Part shown: positions 59,393 through 64,000 of the stretch, one piece after another
Layout of the letters: each line of letters begins with the position of its first letter
Numbering within the stretch: position 1 is the stretch's first letter
Assembly: GCF_005048855.1 (NCBI RefSeq)
Contig: NZ_SUME01000013.1
Location: 1 to 64,000 of the forward strand
Origin: Sphingobacterium olei
Lineage (GTDB): Bacteria > Bacteroidota > Bacteroidia > Sphingobacteriales > Sphingobacteriaceae
Length of the DNA stretch: 64,000 bases
Direction: 5' to 3'
Notes under the pieces: generated by a model
Database searches by the model: none
Told to the model about the DNA's origin: nothing
The model's input: the letters and a program-made list of their open reading frames with translations, nothing else
Program-made: the position numbers and the translations under genes

Positions 59393-60715
59393 ATGATGCG
59401 AAAATTTTTCTTTGGACTCCTAATTGTTTTACTTCTTCTTATTGTAGGGATTTGGATTTTTTTTAGTGTTAGAGCAGAAAAGTCGTTGGATGCACAAGTG
59501 CATAAGGAAAGTGATGCGCTGATTCAGATTTCTGTCGATCGATTACTGGGAGAGATAGCTACAAATGCGGTAATGCATCCTTTTACCTATTTCGGAAAGG
59601 ATACTTCCGGGCAATCGGAAGATGAGGTTGTAAAACGGATTAAGATCTGGCAGTCTGGATGGTCCGTCCCTGCTCGACTTATATTTTTTTCAACTCCGGA
59701 AGACTCTGCTGTCTTTTACAGTCTGCAGAAAATAAACAATGCCCAACGCTTTCGTGCGTTTGCCCTCCAAAGTCTGGGCATCCATGTGGATTCGCTTCTC
59801 GACCCGACAGATCTTTCGTATTTGGTTTCCAAAGACAAAAGAATTGCCTTGTTAAGCAATGAACGTAATTTTATTCTCTCTGTAGGAACTAGCACTAGTG
59901 ATCGACGGGAACGCATGCAACATTTATTGACAAATGAGAATGGCGATTTGGTAAACATGAGCGCTATTGCAGGTACGGATTTCCTTGCAACAAAGTCGGA
60001 TATCCTGTATAACAATCTCCATGATAGCACCCGTTTAAAGGTTGATTTCCAGAACGGAAAAATACAGGTGGAAGGACTATTGTATTCCACGTTATGGAGA
60101 GCCAATGCAAAAGCCAGAAAACGTATACTGCATGAAAATAATATCCTGAACGTGGCATTGGATGCAGATCTTCGCCCACTTATGCAAAAATATCAGTCGA
60201 CCTTAGCCAATTTCAAAATCCCTGTAGATACTTTGCAACGCTATTTCGGCGGATATATAGACATGCAATGGAAACAAGGCGGTGTAGTACAAACTGACAC
60301 GATAATCGCTTACGAAATGGACGAGAACTTTGAGATGACGGAGAAAAAGGAGTTGAGGGAGGAGCTGGTGCCAAACCTGCAGATCACGGTCAAGGCTTCT
60401 CCTCATCTAGCTAGTTATTTACCGGAAAAGATATTTTATAAATTCACGAAAAAGATAAAGGCCGATATGATCGGACTTGCTACGTCTGCCGACTTCGGGT
60501 TACAAGAGCAATTAGTTGACAATGATGCTTATTTTTCCTTCGTCATGCAGAACATGAAAAATGAAAAGTTGCTTTTGGACGGGCTTTCGTTACCCGAATA
60601 TATTCACAGAATAGAATTGGATGCCACATACGTAGCACCTAATGCATCTTCTATATGGGGTCAAGTTATCTTCACACAATCACAGATACATAGTATGTAT
60701 CAATTGATAAGATAA
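59393..60715 (+). CDS. Hypothetical single-pass membrane protein
   Basis: The protein has 440 residues. There is one N-terminal transmembrane helix (about 7-26, FGLLIVLLLLIVGIWIFFSV), then a large exported region with alternating strands and helices (FYSLQKINNAQRFRAFALQS, ALDADLRPLMQKYQSTLANF). No domain is recognised. Its layout echoes the preceding DUF4836-like protein (a repeated alpha/beta domain), so the two may be distant relatives or partners in the envelope. ATG at 59393 and 59396 are both possible. Confidence 0.6.
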   Translation: MMRKFFFGLLIVLLLLIVGIWIFFSVRAEKSLDAQVHKESDALIQISVDRLLGEIATNAVMHPFTYFGKDTSGQSEDEVVKRIKIWQSGWSVPARLIFFSTPEDSAVFYSLQKINNAQRFRAFALQSLGIHVDSLLDPTDLSYLVSKDKRIALLSNERNFILSVGTSTSDRRERMQHLLTNENGDLVNMSAIAGTDFLATKSDILYNNLHDSTRLKVDFQNGKIQVEGLLYSTLWRANAKARKRILHENNILNVALDADLRPLMQKYQSTLANFKIPVDTLQRYFGGYIDMQWKQGGVVQTDTIIAYEMDENFEMTEKKELREELVPNLQITVKASPHLASYLPEKIFYKFTKKIKADMIGLATSADFGLQEQLVDNDAYFSFVMQNMKNEKLLLDGLSLPEYIHRIELDATYVAPNASSIWGQVIFTQSQIHSMYQLIR

Positions 60716-60722
60716 AGACCTG

Positions 60723-60763
60723 GTACCTGTTAGCGAGTAGATTATTTACTAACAGGTACTTTT
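60723..60763 (+). terminator. Terminator hairpin overlapping the yceI 3' end
   Basis: GTACCTGTTAG (60723-60733) and CTAACAGGTAC (60749-60759) form an 11-bp stem followed by TTTT. The right arm lies inside the last codons of the convergent yceI-like gene, so it may terminate both transcripts. Confidence 0.65.
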
Positions 60764-61275
60764 ATATTTACCTTTAAGATTTCACCAACACTGCCTTTTC
60801 CTGTCAATCCATAATCCAATCTGTTTAGCTCAAAATTACCTAGAAAAGTAGGCTTAACTGCGTTAGGATCAAAAGCAAACAAAATACTTATGGGCTTTGT
60901 CGTGGATTTGATTGTTAAATTGCCATTTACTTCATAACCATTGCTTACTTTTTTGAATTCGGTCGATTTGAAATGAATAGTAGGATATTGTTCCACATCG
61001 AAGAAATCATCGGCTTTGGCATGTTTGGTTTTTAGACGATTTCCGAGATTCAAGGTGTTAACGTCGACGTTAACGTCCATGTCGGCTCTGGCAAGATTAT
61101 CGGGGTCAAAATGGACTGTTCCTTTTAATCCGCCGATAGTTCCACTTGCTTTTTTTGTTTCAAATTTAATGATGTAATCGTTGTCAATAATTTTCCAATC
61201 GACGATAGAATACATGGCCGAAGTACCGAGTATAAGGAACAGTATACCGAGGGTGAGGAGTTTGGTTGTTTTCAT
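60742..61275 (-). CDS. YceI-family protein
   Basis: The predicted product has 177 residues with the ATG at 61275; a longer frame to 61317 would begin within the promoter box. A membrane-anchor or signal (LLTLGILFLILGTSAMY) precedes the lipocalin-like YceI domain: KFETKKASGTIGGLKGTVHF, KHAKADDFFDVEQYPTIHF and GSVGEILKVNIKV. The family binds isoprenoid quinone-like lipids in periplasm; the function here is unknown. Confidence 0.92.
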   Translation of the reverse strand: MKTTKLLTLGILFLILGTSAMYSIVDWKIIDNDYIIKFETKKASGTIGGLKGTVHFDPDNLARADMDVNVDVNTLNLGNRLKTKHAKADDFFDVEQYPTIHFKSTEFKKVSNGYEVNGNLTIKSTTKPISILFAFDPNAVKPTFLGNFELNRLDYGLTGKGSVGEILKVNIKVPVSK

Positions 61276-61314
61276 CTTTTGTTTTTTTTTGTTTTCATAG
61301 CGATTACGCTGTAA

Positions 61315-61322
61315 CAAATATA
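61315..61322 (-). promoter_or_regulatory. Bacteroidota -7 promoter box TATATTTG (minus strand)
   Basis: The minus-strand box is TATATTTG, an exact TAnnTTTG match, 40 bases before the yceI start at 61275. It rules out the longer start at 61317. Confidence 0.5.
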
Positions 61323-61370
61323 AATTTAATTCTACTAACTAGTTATATGAACATGGATCAAAACTGAAAT

Positions 61371-62255
61371 ATGAGTTTAAAAATTAAACAACTGACAAAA
61401 ACCTACAGCAACGGTGTAAAAGCTTTAGATAATTTAGATTTAGAAATCGGGGTAGGTATGTTTGGTTTATTGGGGCCAAATGGGGCTGGAAAATCATCTC
61501 TCATGCGTACTATTGCGACTTTGCAGACGCCCGATTCCGGTTCCATTTTTTTTGATGAAATAAATGTGCTCGAAGATCAAATGTCCCTGCGCAAAGTGTT
61601 GGGGTATCTGCCACAGGAATTTGGTGTGTATCCTAACTTAACAGCTGAAGAACTACTTCATTACTTTGCTCAGCTTAAAGGAATTCCTAATCGTATTGAT
61701 CGAAAAAAAATAGTGGATGAAGTGTTGCACATTACCAATTTATATGAGGTGAGACGAAAAAATGTAAGCAGCTATTCCGGAGGTATGAAACAACGATTTG
61801 GCATCGCTCAACTGTTGCTCAATAACCCAAAACTCATTATCGTGGATGAACCTACCGCGGGTCTGGATCCTGCGGAACGACATCGCTTTCTCAATGTCCT
61901 GCGTGAAATCGGTACAAATCATACCGTTATTTTTTCTACGCATATTGTCGATGATGTTCGTGAATTATGCCACGAATTGGCGATTATCAATGGAGGAAAG
62001 GTATTATATAGAGGATCCAAACAAGATGGTGAAGCTTCATTAGAAGGGAAAATTTGGACTTGCACAATCCAGCGTGATGAATTTGACGAAATTAATTCAA
62101 ACCATAACGTAATTTTTACCAATTACAATCAAGACAATACATTAAATGTTCGCGTATATAGCGACATTCTTCCGGGAGATAATTTTGTGTCGACAAAACC
62201 ATTACTGGAAGACGTTTATTTTGTAACACTTAAAAGTGATCAATCTAATGTTTAG
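61371..62255 (+). CDS. ABC transporter ATP-binding protein
   Basis: The protein has 294 residues. It is an ABC-2-type ATPase with Walker A GLLGPNGAGKSSLMRT (about 32-47), signature YSGGMKQR (about 133-140), Walker B LIIVDEPTAGLDP (about 152-164) and the H-loop FSTHIVDD. A C-terminal domain of about 70 residues follows. It overlaps the permease gene by 8 bases, so the pair forms an exporter or an ABC-2 type envelope transporter. Confidence 0.92.
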   Translation: MSLKIKQLTKTYSNGVKALDNLDLEIGVGMFGLLGPNGAGKSSLMRTIATLQTPDSGSIFFDEINVLEDQMSLRKVLGYLPQEFGVYPNLTAEELLHYFAQLKGIPNRIDRKKIVDEVLHITNLYEVRRKNVSSYSGGMKQRFGIAQLLLNNPKLIIVDEPTAGLDPAERHRFLNVLREIGTNHTVIFSTHIVDDVRELCHELAIINGGKVLYRGSKQDGEASLEGKIWTCTIQRDEFDEINSNHNVIFTNYNQDNTLNVRVYSDILPGDNFVSTKPLLEDVYFVTLKSDQSNV

Positions 62256-64000
62256 TACGATATTCTTTTTCGAAATAAGACGCTGGCTTAATACACCTGT
62301 ATTTTACGTGTACAGCTTCGTTTTCTTTGCGGTTTCCGTTTTGGTGATGGCTTCGGCGTTAGGTGTCTTCGATATGGTCTCTTCGACCACTTCTAGTCCG
62401 GTTTATGTAAACTCACCACTAAATGTTAGTGGATTCCTGAATTCATTTACGACATTTGTTTATTTTTTATTGCCGACTATCGTAGGGGCAGCTGTATATC
62501 GTGATTTTCAATACAATGTACACCAGGTGGTGTTTTCCTATCCGTTGACCAAATTATCCTACTTGTCGGCGAAGTTTTTGAGTTCGATAATCATAACCGT
62601 ATTGATTACATCAACCACAATAATCGGATTTTTTCTGGCACAATTTCTCCCCGGTGTAAATAAAGACTTAATAGGCCCTAACAGTGCATGGGCATATTTA
62701 CAAGCTTTAGTCTTGTTTGTTATTCCTAATCTCCTGTTTTTTGGTTCGATCGTATTTGCGATCGTGACCTTTGCGCGGAATATATACATTGGTTTTATCT
62801 TTATTTTGTTATTATTTGTACTACAAGCCTTTTTAGAACAGTTAACCGCAAATATGGATAACCGCTATCTTACGGCTTTATTTGATCCCTTTGGTTTGGA
62901 ACCAATTAGTTATTATACCAAATATTGGACAGTGGAGGAGCAGAATACACGCAATTTACCTTTCTTTGGAGTGGTCTTATATAATAGGCTGATTTGGCTT
63001 AGTGTAGCTGTCGGGATTATGTTGACGGTATATCGATGGTTTGCATTTACCCAATCTGCATTGATCTTTTCTAGAAAACAGCGCGGAGTACGTTTCACTA
63101 AAAATAATTTTGGGGGGCTCGTGAGGATAAAATTACCACAGGTTACATTCAACTATTCTTTTTGGTCGCGGTTGAAAACAGCGTGGAGTCTTTCCCATTA
63201 TGATTTTAAATACGTCGTTAGGAATTGGACGTTCATTGTGATTATGATCATAACCGTTTTAATGGTATGGGTGACCGCTGGTGTAACGGCTCAGCTATTT
63301 GGAACGGAAACGTATCCGGTGACTTGGAAAATGCTAAATACGCTAGGTAATATGTATTCTTTCTTTTTACAGATTCTGATCTTTCTCTTTGCTGGCATGT
63401 TGATACAAAGGTCTGAAAACGCAAGGATGGCAAATATGTTAGATGCCACAGCTGTGCCTAACTGGGTTCTTTTTCTTACTAAGTTTATTGCCCTGGTCAA
63501 AATGACTGTCCTGGTGTTGTTAATCAGTATGTTCTCGGGAATTGCCTACCAGTCGTATGCAGGCTTCTATCAGTTTGAGATTGGACATTATATCACAGAG
63601 CTTTTTTTCTTGGATATGCTTCGATATCTCGTCCTCATCGCTTTTGCGCTATTTGTCCAATCCTTCTTTAAAAATTATTTCGTTGGGTTCTTTGTTTGTC
63701 TGGTAATTATTATCGGTACACCAATGTTGTCTAAAATCGGAATAGAACAAAGCATTTTTAAATTCAATACAGGGCCAAGGTATAATTATTCCGATATGAA
63801 CGGCTATGGAGAGATCCGTACTTATCTCTACTATCGGTTGTACTGGTTGTTATTTAGTGGTGTTTTGGTAGGATTTACGTTGTTATTTTGGCGTAGGGGA
63901 ATACTGACTGGCGTTAAGGAGCGTGTGTCCGTTGCATTTCAAAGAATGCGTCCGTACGTAGGCGTGTCGATTGGGTTTTTTCTCAGTGCTTTTTTCGGAC
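62248..64000 (+). CDS. ABC transporter permease, 3'-truncated by window edge; possible permease-M1 aminopeptidase fusion
   Basis: The ATG at 62248 overlaps the ATPase gene and the frame stays open to the window end (584 codons). The visible part has about a dozen hydrophobic helices in two sets (for example FSTIFFFEIRRWLNTPVFYV and a second half from about residue 325, YVVRNWTFIVIMIITVL), an ABC-2/ABC-type permease. In many Bacteroidota, this permease carries a C-terminal M1 aminopeptidase (total about 1200 residues); the peptidase would lie beyond the window. The visible part alone supports only the permease. Confidence 0.8.
   Translation, partial: MFSTIFFFEIRRWLNTPVFYVYSFVFFAVSVLVMASALGVFDMVSSTTSSPVYVNSPLNVSGFLNSFTTFVYFLLPTIVGAAVYRDFQYNVHQVVFSYPLTKLSYLSAKFLSSIIITVLITSTTIIGFFLAQFLPGVNKDLIGPNSAWAYLQALVLFVIPNLLFFGSIVFAIVTFARNIYIGFIFILLLFVLQAFLEQLTANMDNRYLTALFDPFGLEPISYYTKYWTVEEQNTRNLPFFGVVLYNRLIWLSVAVGIMLTVYRWFAFTQSALIFSRKQRGVRFTKNNFGGLVRIKLPQVTFNYSFWSRLKTAWSLSHYDFKYVVRNWTFIVIMIITVLMVWVTAGVTAQLFGTETYPVTWKMLNTLGNMYSFFLQILIFLFAGMLIQRSENARMANMLDATAVPNWVLFLTKFIALVKMTVLVLLISMFSGIAYQSYAGFYQFEIGHYITELFFLDMLRYLVLIAFALFVQSFFKNYFVGFFVCLVIIIGTPMLSKIGIEQSIFKFNTGPRYNYSDMNGYGEIRTYLYYRLYWLLFSGVLVGFTLLFWRRGILTGVKERVSVAFQRMRPYVGVSIGFFLSAFFG

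Noticed and set aside
1..64000. tRNA, rRNA, integrase or insertion sequence
   Set aside because: No tRNA cloverleaf elements or transposase/integrase motifs were recognised on either strand; the repeats present are small palindromes and 7-bp arrays.

Overview
The window comes from a Bacteroidota chromosome, most likely family Sphingobacteriaceae (Sphingobacterium/Pedobacter-like). The evidence is the family content (DUF6266 and DUF5675 proteins, an Oar-type TonB-dependent receptor, DUF4296 and DUF4836-like proteins, a THUMP-like methyltransferase), -7 promoter boxes of the Bacteroidota form TAnnTTTG, few Shine-Dalgarno sequences, and moderate G+C. There is no rRNA, tRNA, transposase, integrase or CRISPR array that I can recognise.

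Layout. 1-2290 is an accessory fringe: a truncated DUF6266 gene, a DUF5675 gene bracketed by arrays of a 7-bp repeat, two small proteins, and a decayed gene pair (small protein plus nucleotidyltransferase remnant). 2383-8451 (+) and 18763-23640 (-) are two convergent halves of a type II secretion / type IV pilus-like apparatus: pseudopilin G, prepilin peptidase, ATPase, secretin, L and M proteins on the left; lipoprotein, C/P-like protein, MORN protein, three pseudopilin-like proteins and F protein on the right. Between them lies a 10-kb RHS polymorphic-toxin cassette (8749-18744): a secreted RHS/SpvB-like protein, a 1704-residue NHL-Ig-DUF6443-RHS protein ending in a putative papain-like cysteine peptidase toxin, and two small secreted or lipid-anchored candidate immunity proteins.

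23684-25979 is a metNIQ methionine importer. 26347-34357 is mostly housekeeping: NodB-type deacetylase, PhnA-like protein, YpfJ-type metallopeptidase, LuxE-like and FabG proteins, malate:quinone oxidoreductase, then a clear TPP riboswitch controlling a PnuT-like transporter and a flavoprotein of the acyl-CoA dehydrogenase superfamily. 34364-38542 (-) is a tight three-gene operon (SbnA-like PLP synthase, FAD/NAD(P)-binding protein, Y4yA-family PLP decarboxylase) that looks like a small biosynthetic pathway. 38701-64000 is ordinary chromosome: LLM oxidoreductase, methyltransferase, aspartate kinase, YggS, MutS2, MgtC, TonB receptor, LOG protein, RecR, MFS transporter, a 5'-nucleotidase divided into two genes, several envelope proteins, YceI and an ABC exporter cut off by the window edge.

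Working hypothesis. The secretion-like apparatus and the RHS cassette form one functional island. Both RHS proteins have N-terminal signal peptides and no visible type IX C-terminal domain, so a type II route across the outer membrane is reasonable but unproven. The other novelty is the period-7 repeat family around the DUF5675 gene, in which the gene's start and stop codons lie inside the repeats.
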